From positions 62,001 through 126,000 of the forward strand of contig NZ_JBGUAU010000015.1 in NCBI RefSeq assembly GCF_041820985.1: a stretch of DNA of 64,000 nucleotides, in the 5' to 3' direction. The translations under genes were made by a program, and so were the position numbers. Below, in pieces: positions 34,492-41,926 of this stretch (positions are counted from its first letter, which is position 1; each line of letters starts with the position of its first letter). The notes beneath the pieces are model-generated. The model was not told where the DNA came from and did no database searches. It worked only from the letters and a program-made list of their open reading frames with translations. Source of the DNA: Evansella sp041820985. Lineage in GTDB: Bacteria; Bacillota; Bacilli; Bacillales; Salisediminibacteriaceae.

Positions 34492-35691
34492 CTAGGCTCT
34501 TTGAAAATTCCAGTTAAACGGATCAGGTAACATTGTCCAATCCGCTTCGAATTCTGATGGAGTTAATAGACAGTTATCTAATTCTCTTGTTATTAGACCT
34601 TGATCTAAATCAACACCTATAAAAACGAGCTTGGTATGTCTATCACCAAATTCCACATCCCACTCATCTAATAAATGAGGGTTTTGTTTGATAATTTGTT
34701 CTTGCTCAAGCTTTGGTAGAGAGGCTACCCAATACGTAATAGGTTCAATAGCCACAGATGGACCAGCTTGTGACATCAAAAGTGCAACATTATTTCTAGT
34801 GGCACACCAAACAATCCCCTTTGCTCTCACTACTTCTTCTGGCATTGAATGTATCCAATTATTAAAGCGCTCTGAATGAAACGGAAGGCGCCGTTGATAC
34901 ACGAAAGAGGAGATTCCATACTCTTCTGTTTCAGGAGTATGTTGCTCATGTCCTTGGGCCAACTCACGAATCCAACCTGCAGAGGAACTCGCTTCCTCAA
35001 AATTAAATAGACTCGTATTCAAAATCTCTTTTGTCGAAACTTTTCCTTTTTCTATCCGAATAATTTTGGCTTTCGGTTGAAGAGTTCTGAGTACCTTTTC
35101 CAGATTCTCCAATTCACTTTCTGACACTAAATCACATTTATTTAATAAAAGAACATCACAAAACTCTATTTGGTCAATTAGTAAATCTGCAATTTCCCTA
35201 GTGTCCTCTTCTCCAAGAGCTTCTTTTCGATCAAGTAAGCTCTCTCCAGATCTAAAATCCTTCCAGAAACGATTTGCATCCACTACTGTTACCATTGTGT
35301 CTAACTGACAAAACTTCGTTAAGTCTATCCCTAGCTCTTCATCAATGTAGGAAAAGGTTTGTGCCACTGGAGTTGGTTCACTTATACCCGTTGATTCAAT
35401 GACGATATAATCAATATTTCCAGCCTTTGCTAGCTTTTCTACCTCAATTAATAAATCCTCTCTCAAAGTGCAACATATGCATCCATTAGACATTTCCACA
35501 AGTTTTTCTTCGGTTCTCGAAAGCTCCCCTCCTTGTTTTACTAACTCAGCATCAATGTTGATTTCACTCATGTCATTTACAATAACTGCAACTTTAAGAC
35601 CATCCCGATTTTTTAATATATGGTTCAATATTGTTGTTTTACCTGCACCTAAATATCCACTTAAAACAGTAACTGGAATTCTCTTCTTCAT
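34492..35691 (-). CDS. COG0523 GTPase, YciC/ZigA-like (copy D)
   Basis: A 399-residue G3E GTPase, the longest copy and the closest in length and layout to B. subtilis YciC (about 397 aa). Walker A GYLGAGKTT starts at Gly12, CICC is at residues 71-74 (NGCICCTLREDLLIE), NKCD is the G4 motif, and the C-terminal domain ends with KLVFIGVDLDQGLITRELDNC (split here by reading as KLVFIGVDLD and ITRELDNCLL). ATG 35691 follows GAGGGG by eight bases; a start at 35730 would lie in the Zur box. It leads an operon with the dCTP-deaminase-like gene. Confidence 0.9.
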   Translation of the reverse strand: MKKRIPVTVLSGYLGAGKTTILNHILKNRDGLKVAVIVNDMSEINIDAELVKQGGELSRTEEKLVEMSNGCICCTLREDLLIEVEKLAKAGNIDYIVIESTGISEPTPVAQTFSYIDEELGIDLTKFCQLDTMVTVVDANRFWKDFRSGESLLDRKEALGEEDTREIADLLIDQIEFCDVLLLNKCDLVSESELENLEKVLRTLQPKAKIIRIEKGKVSTKEILNTSLFNFEEASSSAGWIRELAQGHEQHTPETEEYGISSFVYQRRLPFHSERFNNWIHSMPEEVVRAKGIVWCATRNNVALLMSQAGPSVAIEPITYWVASLPKLEQEQIIKQNPHLLDEWDVEFGDRHTKLVFIGVDLDQGLITRELDNCLLTPSEFEADWTMLPDPFNWNFQRA

Positions 35692-35717
35692 TTGATATCC
35701 CCTCATTTCACCTTTAT

Positions 35718-35738
35718 AAATCGTAATCATTACGTTTT
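35718..35738 (-). promoter_or_regulatory. Zur box 7 (COG0523 copy D operon)
   Basis: Arms AAATCGTAAT and ATTACGTTTT around a central C, 27 bases before the chosen start codon of copy D. Nearly the consensus Zur box. Confidence 0.85.
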
Positions 35739-35832
35739 ATAACTTATACTAAACCCATATCCTTCCCTTGTCAAAAATCATGACCCTTCCTTTACTTCCA
35801 AAAGATTTTTCGGTATGATGATACCACAAGTC

Positions 35833-35853
35833 AAAACGTAATCATTACGATTT
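35833..35853 (+). promoter_or_regulatory. Zur box 8 (zinc-free S14 gene)
   Basis: Arms AAAACGTAAT and ATTACGATTT around a central C, 28 bases before the rpsN start codon. It lies about 95 bases from box 7, so the two divergent promoters have separate operators. Confidence 0.85.
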
Positions 35854-35880
35854 AATTCGTAAAAGGAGGAAAATGTAAAA

Positions 35881-36150
35881 ATGGCAAAAAAATCAATGGT
35901 AGCAAAGGAAAGAAAACGACAGGCATTAGTAGCTCAATATGCTGAGCTACGAAGAGAATTGAAGGCTAAAGGAGATTATGAAGCATTACGTAAACTCCCT
36001 AGAGACTCCAGTCCTACACGACTTACAAGAAGATGTGAAATGACAGGAAGACCAAGAGGAGTTCTTCGCAAGTTTAAACTTTCTAGGATTGCATTTAGAG
36101 AATTAGCACATAAAGGACAAGTTCCAGGGGTAAAAAAATCAAGCTGGTAA
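35881..36150 (+). CDS. rpsN2: Zinc-independent 30S ribosomal protein S14 paralogue
   Basis: An 89-residue S14 of the long, zinc-free type (B. subtilis YhzA). The two CxxC pairs of the short zinc S14 are absent; only one Cys remains, in RRCEMTGRPRGVLRKF. The C-terminus reads FRELAHKGQVPGVKKSSW. Replacing zinc S14 with this version lets ribosomes assemble when zinc is short. AAAGGAGG lies upstream of the ATG. Zur control is visible at 35833-35853 and a terminator follows. Confidence 0.95.
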   Translation: MAKKSMVAKERKRQALVAQYAELRRELKAKGDYEALRKLPRDSSPTRLTRRCEMTGRPRGVLRKFKLSRIAFRELAHKGQVPGVKKSSW

Positions 36151-36180
36151 AGTAAGAAAACTCAGGTAACGTTATGGTAT

Positions 36181-36210
36181 AGAAGCCCAATTCTTCGGGC
36201 TTCTCTTTTG
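36181..36210 (+). terminator. Terminator after rpsN2
   Basis: GAAGCCC and GGGCTTC form a 7-bp stem with the loop AATTCTTC-like, followed by TCTTTT. The downstream degenerate COG0523 gene would need read-through or its own promoter. Confidence 0.75.
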
Positions 36211-36250
36211 CATATGTTATCAGTAAATCAGTTATCGAGGAGAGATAGCA

Positions 36251-37297
36251 ATGACAAAAGAAAAACAAATTCCCATCACTTTAGTTACTGGTTTCTCTGA
36301 CAGGCTCAAGTCTACTTTAATAAAGGAAATGAAATTACAAATCAAATCAAAGGTTATACTTTTTCGGGATCCAAGGATAGTAAATAGAGATATTTCAAAG
36401 GAATGTTTTATTCAAGAAAACATTCCCACAGAAGTAGTCCAAGATCTAGAGCTATTCACTATAAAGGACCTACTTTCTACAATAAAGGTTTGGAATACTA
36501 AACAGATTGATCAAATAATTATCAATCTTGATAAGCTTTCCAATGTCCATTTACTATCGCAATTTTCAAATGTTGAGGAAGACGATTGGTTGATTTCAAA
36601 GCATATCCATGTAGTAGATGCGGTTAACTTTTGGTTCCAGTATTCCTCTAATGAATATATATATCAATATCCTAATGAAGAAGAAATAAATGAGTCTTCC
36701 ATAGGCGAACTGTTAATAACCCCGTTAGAATTGGCTGACACAATTCTCCTAGGTGGCATTGATAAGATTAATAAAGAACGTTTGTCTGAGCTACAATGGT
36801 TTTTAAATAAACTTAATCCACTAGCTAAAGTAATGACTACGAATGATTTAAAGACAAATGATAGCCTCTATAGAGAAACTAATAATAGAACGAATCATAC
36901 ATCACAACAACTATACACATATCAATTACAACATTTCGAGCAGAAAAAACCTTTGATGCTTATTGGAGAATATGGTATTGATACCTATATTTATCGAAGT
37001 CCTTTTCCCATCTCCATGAAAAACCTTAAGCATTTTTTTACAAAACTTCCAGAGGGATTATTACGTACAAAAGCTTTATGTTATATACCCTATGAAAATA
37101 AAACTTATTATATTTCTCAAATTGGCCCCACTATTGAAGTTTTATCGGAGAAACAAAGCTACTATGAACCTTCGAGTAAAGTTCTATCAGAGTTTCTATT
37201 TATTGGTGACCACTTAAATCCACATATAATAGAAAAACAATTGGAGAAGTGTCTAATGAAAGATGATTGCTTTCCAACTGCAGAAATATCTAGATAG
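36251..37297 (+). CDS. Degenerate COG0523 protein lacking P-loop and CxCC (copy E)
   Basis: A 348-residue protein whose fold follows COG0523 but whose catalytic motifs are gone. The N-terminus PITLVTGFSDRLKSTLI has DRLKST where the others have GAGKTT or GSGKTT. No CxCC motif is present. The body keeps the family order (HIHVVDAVNFWFQY, LELADTILLGGIDKI, LNPLAKVM) and the C-terminal domain aligns well with copy D (PFPISMKNLKHFFTKLPEGL, SQIGPTIEV, EFLFIGDHLNPHIIEKQLE). The frame is fully open, so it is not a simple pseudogene. A non-hydrolysing partner of copy D is one possibility. GGAGAG precedes the ATG. Confidence 0.78.
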   Translation: MTKEKQIPITLVTGFSDRLKSTLIKEMKLQIKSKVILFRDPRIVNRDISKECFIQENIPTEVVQDLELFTIKDLLSTIKVWNTKQIDQIIINLDKLSNVHLLSQFSNVEEDDWLISKHIHVVDAVNFWFQYSSNEYIYQYPNEEEINESSIGELLITPLELADTILLGGIDKINKERLSELQWFLNKLNPLAKVMTTNDLKTNDSLYRETNNRTNHTSQQLYTYQLQHFEQKKPLMLIGEYGIDTYIYRSPFPISMKNLKHFFTKLPEGLLRTKALCYIPYENKTYYISQIGPTIEVLSEKQSYYEPSSKVLSEFLFIGDHLNPHIIEKQLEKCLMKDDCFPTAEISR

Positions 37298-37820
37298 ACA
37301 ACAGTAATTAAACAGGCTTTTCATAAGTTTTTTACTAATGAAAAGCCTTGATTAAATCCAATATTTTTAGTATTTTGCTACTATAACTAATCAGATCCAT
37401 AAGATATCTGATAGGTACTCTTTCTTACCTAAACTCGAATATAAGTATGTTTATGTTCTTAATTGCTTCCCAGATTCTACCCTAAGAAGTCTTCTCCATA
37501 CCTTTTATCTCGACACTTTTCACATCACCTTGGATGTACAAACCCTTTGTGTTTATAAAACTGCTGTTCACTTCCTGTGAAAATGAAGCGTTCTCTACAA
37601 TCATAACATTTTAAAAGGAAATCTTGAGGAGGTTAGGTTTATTCATAGCGCATAATTTGTCTAAGTATATACTAATAACAGTAGCTATTAAATAGAGACT
37701 AATAGTTAGAACCAATTGATAGGTTGCGTGTTAGTGAACCCTACAGATTATTGAATACTACCAACATGTGTAAAGTGCCTAATACCCATTTCATACTCAT
37801 AAAGTACTAATTTTATTCAC
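37298..37820. other. Gene-free stretch with an inverted repeat
   Basis: AGGCTTTTCAT and ATGAAAAGCCT form an 11-bp inverted repeat at 37314-37348, just after the copy E stop. The following bases (TGATTAAAT) make only a weak terminator tail. I see no coding frame or RNA signature in the remaining 470 bases. Confidence 0.5.
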
Positions 37821-37823
37821 CAT

Positions 37824-37849
37824 GTTTGGTGTAGGTTATACAAGGGTAC
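37824..37849 (+). promoter_or_regulatory. Sigma-B-type promoter
   Basis: GTTTGG (37824-37829) and GGGTAC (37844-37849) are 14 bases apart, close to the sigma-B pattern GTTTAA-N12/14-GGGTAT. It lies 114 bases before an lmo0937-family gene; lmo0937 itself is a sigma-B target in Listeria. Confidence 0.6.
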
Positions 37850-37962
37850 TTGCTTTATCAAGACAAGTCTTACATCAAAACTGGAGTTGCAATACAAATT
37901 TTTTCTCAGAAAACAGGGGGAAAGTGGCTTATCTGCTTACAAGAATAAAGGAGTGTCGGATA

Positions 37963-38112
37963 TTGCTTTGGTTTATATTCTTTGTCCTATTGATTCTCTG
38001 GTTATTGGGGTTAATATCAGGACAAGTCCTAGGAGGATACTTACACATTCTGTTGATCATTGCCGTGGCCATGTTATTAATCAGAGTCATCCAAGGCCGA
38101 AGACCCCTTTGA
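37963..38112 (+). CDS. lmo0937-family small membrane protein
   Basis: A 49-residue hydrophobic protein with two membrane helices (LWFIFFVLLILWLLGLI and YLHILLIIAVAMLLIRVI) ending in the family's QGRRPL tail. The start is a TTG at 37963: AAAGGAG (37947-37953) lies nine bases upstream. A longer reading upstream has no site and lacks family similarity. Function unknown; general-stress expression is suggested by the sigma-B-type promoter. Confidence 0.78.
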   Translation: MLWFIFFVLLILWLLGLISGQVLGGYLHILLIIAVAMLLIRVIQGRRPL

Positions 38113-38198
38113 TTTAGAGATCAGAAAGCATCGATTTGCTAAATGATGTCTATCTCCAGGATACTTGCGCCTATCTTCTTATCAGGAGGCTGATTTTC

Positions 38199-38456
38199 AT
38201 GACAGATCAATATAAGAAAGAGGAAAAAATTCACCATCATAAAGAGGAAAATCCTAGTTTATTAGGGGCTACCTTTATCAAATATTTGTTTATCGCGATC
38301 ATTACCCTTGGTATTCTATTTTTTATCGCTTTTTATGTCCTGCCACTGTTTGATCAAAGCGAAGGAGATGGAGAACAAGGCAATAGTGAAGAGGATAGCC
38401 CAGTTCTCGAAATAGAGATAAATGATTCAGATGGAGATGAAAATGAGGGAGAGTAG
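38199..38456 (+). CDS. Small single-helix membrane protein with acidic tail
   Basis: I do not recognise a named family. The 85-residue protein has a charged, His-containing N-terminus (MTDQYKKEEKIHHHKEEN), one membrane helix (FIKYLFIAIITLGILFFIAF), and a strongly acidic C-terminus (EGDGEQGNSEEDSP, DSDGDENEGE). AGGAGG lies nine bases before ATG 38199. It is 86 bases after the lmo0937-family gene and precedes a terminator, so the two probably share the sigma-B-type promoter. Confidence 0.65.
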   Translation: MTDQYKKEEKIHHHKEENPSLLGATFIKYLFIAIITLGILFFIAFYVLPLFDQSEGDGEQGNSEEDSPVLEIEINDSDGDENEGE

Positions 38457-38498
38457 TTATTAAAAGTTCGTCACTATGCTACTAGAAAAAGAAAAAGA

Positions 38499-38554
38499 CA
38501 TGCCTGTCCAAAGGGTTTTAGTAGAGTAAACTATATATGGACAGGCTTTTTTAG
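38499..38554 (+). terminator. Terminator after the small membrane protein genes
   Basis: GCCTGTCC and GGACAGGC form an 8-bp stem followed by TTTTTT. Confidence 0.85.
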
Positions 38555-38717
38555 TTCTACTTTATCTTGTACCTATTTTCTTTCCCTATTCTGTAATAAC
38601 ACTTAATATGATTTAGTTGAAGTTAAATCTCCTTATTCATTACATTCTTTTATAATATTAGTTAAAATAGTAACAAAGAGTTTAGAAGATAATCTAAAAG
38701 GATAGGAAGTGCTATCG

Positions 38718-39536
38718 TTGAAACTAGTATCTATTTGTCCCAGTAACACAGAATTATTAGCGTACTTAGGTTTAACTTCTTCATTAGTAGGAGTGGATGA
38801 CTTTTCTGATTGGCCAGAGGAAGTTAATAAACTTCCTAGGCTTGGTCCTGATTTAAACATTAATATGGACAAAGTAGAGGAGTTGCAACCGGATCTAGTA
38901 ATTGCGTCTCTATCCGTTCCAGGGATGGAAAGGAATATTGAAGAGTTAAAAAAACGAAATATTCCATATATTATCGTTCCTAAGCCTAAAACATTAACGG
39001 AAGTTGGAGATAGCTTATTATTTCTAGGAGAGGCCACGAACAAATTTGATGAGGCAAAAGTAGTGCATGAAAGATACAATAGTATACTTGAACAATATCG
39101 TTCGTTAAGTAAACAAGTAACAGATCCTAAAACCCTTTATTGGGAGTGGTGGGCGAAACCTATTTTTACACCGGGTGCAAATAATTGGCTAACAGAAATA
39201 AGTAAACTAGCTGGTGGGATTAATATTTTTGAAGATAACTCCGAAGCAAGTGTAAAAACAGATTGGGATGATGTTAGAAATAGGAACCCTGATATCATTT
39301 GTGTAGTATGGGTTGGTGTACAAAAAGACAAAGTGAATCCTAAGGTTATTCTTAGACGTCCAAATTGGGAATCTATGAATGCTATTAAAAACAATCGATT
39401 ATATATTTTAGATGAACCATTATTTTGTAGGCCTTCTCCACGACTATTACTAGGTCTTAATAAAATTGGGAGTCTCCTACATCCAAATGTATATCCTTCA
39501 TTTGATGAGCAGAAAGACCCGTTATTAAACAAATAA
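38718..39536 (+). CDS. Leaderless BtuF-like cobalamin-binding protein
   Basis: A 272-residue protein of the BtuF/FhuD periplasmic-binding fold (MKLVSICPSNTELLAYLG, SLVGVDDFSDWP, LQPDLVIAS, PGANNWLTEISKLAGGINIF). Unlike the true BtuF at 46522-47535 it has no signal peptide or lipobox, so it should stay in the cytoplasm. The TTG start at 38718 follows AGGA by ten bases; a GTG at 38709 touches the site. It is convergent with the cobalamin operon. A role as an intracellular corrinoid carrier is a guess from fold and location. Confidence 0.75.
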   Translation: MKLVSICPSNTELLAYLGLTSSLVGVDDFSDWPEEVNKLPRLGPDLNINMDKVEELQPDLVIASLSVPGMERNIEELKKRNIPYIIVPKPKTLTEVGDSLLFLGEATNKFDEAKVVHERYNSILEQYRSLSKQVTDPKTLYWEWWAKPIFTPGANNWLTEISKLAGGINIFEDNSEASVKTDWDDVRNRNPDIICVVWVGVQKDKVNPKVILRRPNWESMNAIKNNRLYILDEPLFCRPSPRLLLGLNKIGSLLHPNVYPSFDEQKDPLLNK

Positions 39537-39578
39537 ACAATAATAAAACGTGACTAGGACTAAACGAAAGTGTAAAAC

Positions 39579-39617
39579 TGAGAATCCGAACGCTGTGCAA
39601 ACCTTAGCGGATTCTCA
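39579..39617. terminator. Inverted repeat between convergent cobalamin genes
   Basis: TGAGAATCCG and CGGATTCTCA form a 10-bp stem at the end of both convergent transcription units. T-tracts are weak on both strands, so efficiency is uncertain. Confidence 0.5.
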
Positions 39618-39643
39618 TATACTTTCCCTGCCAGCTTTTGTTG

Positions 39644-40069
39644 TTATTTCATTTTTCTTGATAAACCATGCCAAACATAGTGAACATCCGTTGATATTTT
39701 AGCTGCATCTTGTACTAGCCATCCAGCTAAGTCTCTCAACCTTCTATCATTTTGGTCCATCGGTACTATGCCCCTTCCCAACTCTAGCATAATAAGGACA
39801 ATTGTTTCGTTTCTTTTTTCTTCTTCTTTTAATTTGCGTAACACATCTAGAAATCTATCTCGAATGATCAAATCGTCAAGTTCATTCTGTAACTCTTCAC
39901 CAATCCAGTTCTCCCAACCTTCTAAAACTAGCGTTGTATTAGAATCCCATCGAGTTTTCCATCCATCTAGTGAATCTCCATTATAGGATGACACCCAACT
40001 ACACTTCTTATGAGTTGACCTTACAACCTTTCTTTTTCCTGCAAAGGCACCTCCAACAATGAGTTGCAT
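39644..40069 (-). CDS. Divergent second CobU-like protein
   Basis: A 141-residue protein related to CobU: the N-terminal MQLIVGGAFAGKRKVV corresponds to the GGARSGKS P-loop but ends GKR rather than GKS, and the C-terminus LELGRGIVPMDQNDRRLRDLAGW resembles CobU's NEVGxGIVP...RRFRDxxG segment. The RIxxHxxRRxxxW nucleophile region is missing. It overlaps the cobC-type gene by 49 bases. The canonical CobU is three genes upstream, so this may be a specialised or supporting subunit. ATG 40069 was chosen from GGGAG ten bases upstream. Confidence 0.65.
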   Translation of the reverse strand: MQLIVGGAFAGKRKVVRSTHKKCSWVSSYNGDSLDGWKTRWDSNTTLVLEGWENWIGEELQNELDDLIIRDRFLDVLRKLKEEEKRNETIVLIMLELGRGIVPMDQNDRRLRDLAGWLVQDAAKISTDVHYVWHGLSRKMK

Positions 40070-40662
40070 ACCCAATCATCTCCCTCCCAGCTCACTGTTA
40101 ACCTAAATGCTTGTCCCTCTTTTATATTCAATTCCCAAAATGAGCTGACTGCTTTAAACTTCCATAAAAAATACCGAATTACCCCACCGTGAGTCATCAC
40201 TACAATAGGTTTTTGCTTCGTATTTATTTTATCTGTTTTTACCCATTGGATTAAATCATCTAAAAACGAATCCAATCTCGAGGTAAATTCAGACCAAGAC
40301 TCTCCGTTGGGGGTGGAATACTGCTCCCAATCATTTAACCACCTTTGATATTCAAGGTTATTTTTTAAATCCTCATATGTTTTCCCTTCCCAGTCTCCAA
40401 AACTCATCTCTCGTAATCTAGCATCTTCGTTGAACTGGGTTCTTAGGGATAGATAATTAAGGGTTTGCTTACATCGCCTTAGATCACTTGTAAATATTGT
40501 ATTATAAGATTGTTTTTGTAATTCTATTTTTAATGGATCAAGCTTTGGTAATTCACGCTCTACAAGCCCTATGTCGGTGTGTCCTAAATATCGTTTTTGT
40601 ACGTTCCACTCCGTTATCCCATGACGAATGAGAAGAAGATCCAAGTCATTGCAAGTCCCCAT
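40021..40662 (-). CDS. cobC: Histidine phosphatase family protein, probable alpha-ribazole phosphatase
   Basis: A 213-residue phosphoglycerate-mutase-fold phosphatase. The catalytic LIRHGITEWN is at residues 11-20, the Glu motif in REMSFGDWEGKTYED, and the second His in VVMTHGGVIR. In this setting, overlapping cobS by 49 bases, removal of the phosphate from alpha-ribazole-5'-phosphate (or adenosylcobalamin-5'-phosphate) is the expected task. The family is promiscuous, so the function rests on context. Confidence 0.8.
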   Translation of the reverse strand: MGTCNDLDLLLIRHGITEWNVQKRYLGHTDIGLVERELPKLDPLKIELQKQSYNTIFTSDLRRCKQTLNYLSLRTQFNEDARLREMSFGDWEGKTYEDLKNNLEYQRWLNDWEQYSTPNGESWSEFTSRLDSFLDDLIQWVKTDKINTKQKPIVVMTHGGVIRYFLWKFKAVSSFWELNIKEGQAFRLTVSWEGDDWVCNSLLEVPLQEKERL

Positions 40663-41375
40663 AACTCTCCTCCTTCAATAGCAGTTCCAAGTATATCGCC
40701 ATTAATTCCTTTAAAAGTATGCTTAACCCACAATCCAAATACAACAATAAATAGTAAATAAGCAGGAAATAAAAATAAGTAACTAGGAAAGATAAGAAAA
40801 ATTACGAAAACAGGAATCACAGCTATTAGAATATCTGAATTACATATATGCTTCTTCCATTCATACGCTAACCCTTCTTGCTTGGCTGTTGGCATAACAA
40901 ACAGCAGTAATACTGCATTTAGCCTAGATAAAGACAGGATAACTAAGAATACATAAATATGCTCGAAGGAAATATCCATTATGTAATGAAGAAAGATCGC
41001 TTTCCATGAAAGCAAAAATACAAGAGCAAGAATACCAAAGCTACCAACGTGTGGGTCTTTCATAATCTGCCACTTTTTCTCAACGGAGGCATTTGAGCCC
41101 ATAGCGTCGGCAACATCCATCCAGCCGTCTAAATGCAAACCACCTGTAAGCCATACCCACAAAGTTATTATTACTAAGGTAAGCATGACCTCTGGTATAA
41201 AAGTGTTGAGGAACAGCGTAATAACCGTTATGACTGTACCTAAAAGCAAGCCCACAACAGGGTAACTACGCAGGGCCCACTTACTCGTTTCCTTATTCCA
41301 TGGACACGAAAGGGGAATCGGAATTCTCGTCAAGAATTGCATCGCTAATAAAAATCCGTACATGAAGTTCTTCAT
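40614..41375 (-). CDS. cobS: Adenosylcobinamide-GDP ribazoletransferase CobS
   Basis: An integral membrane enzyme of 253 residues that joins alpha-ribazole (phosphate) to adenosylcobinamide-GDP, the last assembly step. Conserved features: LLAMQFLTRIPIP at the start, SYPVVGLLLG, and the catalytic GGLHLDGWMDVADAMGS. ATG 41375 follows GGGGG by nine bases and overlaps the cobU stop by four. Membrane-bound, with about six to seven helices. Confidence 0.95.
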   Translation of the reverse strand: MKNFMYGFLLAMQFLTRIPIPLSCPWNKETSKWALRSYPVVGLLLGTVITVITLFLNTFIPEVMLTLVIITLWVWLTGGLHLDGWMDVADAMGSNASVEKKWQIMKDPHVGSFGILALVFLLSWKAIFLHYIMDISFEHIYVFLVILSLSRLNAVLLLFVMPTAKQEGLAYEWKKHICNSDILIAVIPVFVIFLIFPSYLFLFPAYLLFIVVFGLWVKHTFKGINGDILGTAIEGGELWGLAMTWIFFSFVMG

Positions 41376-41926
41376 TTTCTTTCCCCCTTCCAATACGTTG
41401 GAAGGCCAGCAATCATTTGTATCACTTGATCAGAATAAAGGATTATCTCTTGATGCAAGTTCTCCAGATTATAAATGTAGTTATGGACAGTTTGATTAGG
41501 GATGGGAACCCCTTCATTTAAATCATTCGATACGATAATAAAAACTATCTCCCTTTCCTTCGCAATTTTCAGCCAGCTTTGAAATTTCACCTTTATTTGA
41601 TCAAAAGCATCGTTTAAATCAAACATTCTATTACTTAACCATATGGTTAAACAATCAAATAAAACCACATCTCCCTTGTTCAGTTCTAATAAAAGATTTG
41701 CGATATCATATGGCTCCTCTATCGTTTCCCATTGTCCACTTCTACGTTGTTGGTGAATGTTAATCCGATTATCCATCTCTTTGTCGGTTCTCTTGGCAGT
41801 AGCAACGTAGTATAAACAGCTTTTGGAGAACTTTCCCTTTACGGAATAATACGATTCATTTGCTAGCTCTTCTGCAAAGCTACTTTTTCCTGAACGAGCT
41901 CCACCTGAAACAAAGACAATCATCAT
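41372..41926 (-). CDS. cobU: Adenosylcobinamide kinase / guanylyltransferase CobU
   Basis: A 184-residue bifunctional enzyme that phosphorylates adenosylcobinamide and adds GMP from GTP. The P-loop is FVSGGARSGKSSFAE, and the nucleophile region YVATAKRTDKEMDNRINIHQ then RRSGQWETIEEP is intact, with DCLTIWLSN for the Walker B-like stretch. The C-terminal NDLNEGVPIPN segment departs from the usual NEVGxGIVP. It overlaps both neighbours by four bases. Confidence 0.88.
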   Translation of the reverse strand: MMIVFVSGGARSGKSSFAEELANESYYSVKGKFSKSCLYYVATAKRTDKEMDNRINIHQQRRSGQWETIEEPYDIANLLLELNKGDVVLFDCLTIWLSNRMFDLNDAFDQIKVKFQSWLKIAKEREIVFIIVSNDLNEGVPIPNQTVHNYIYNLENLHQEIILYSDQVIQMIAGLPTYWKGERK

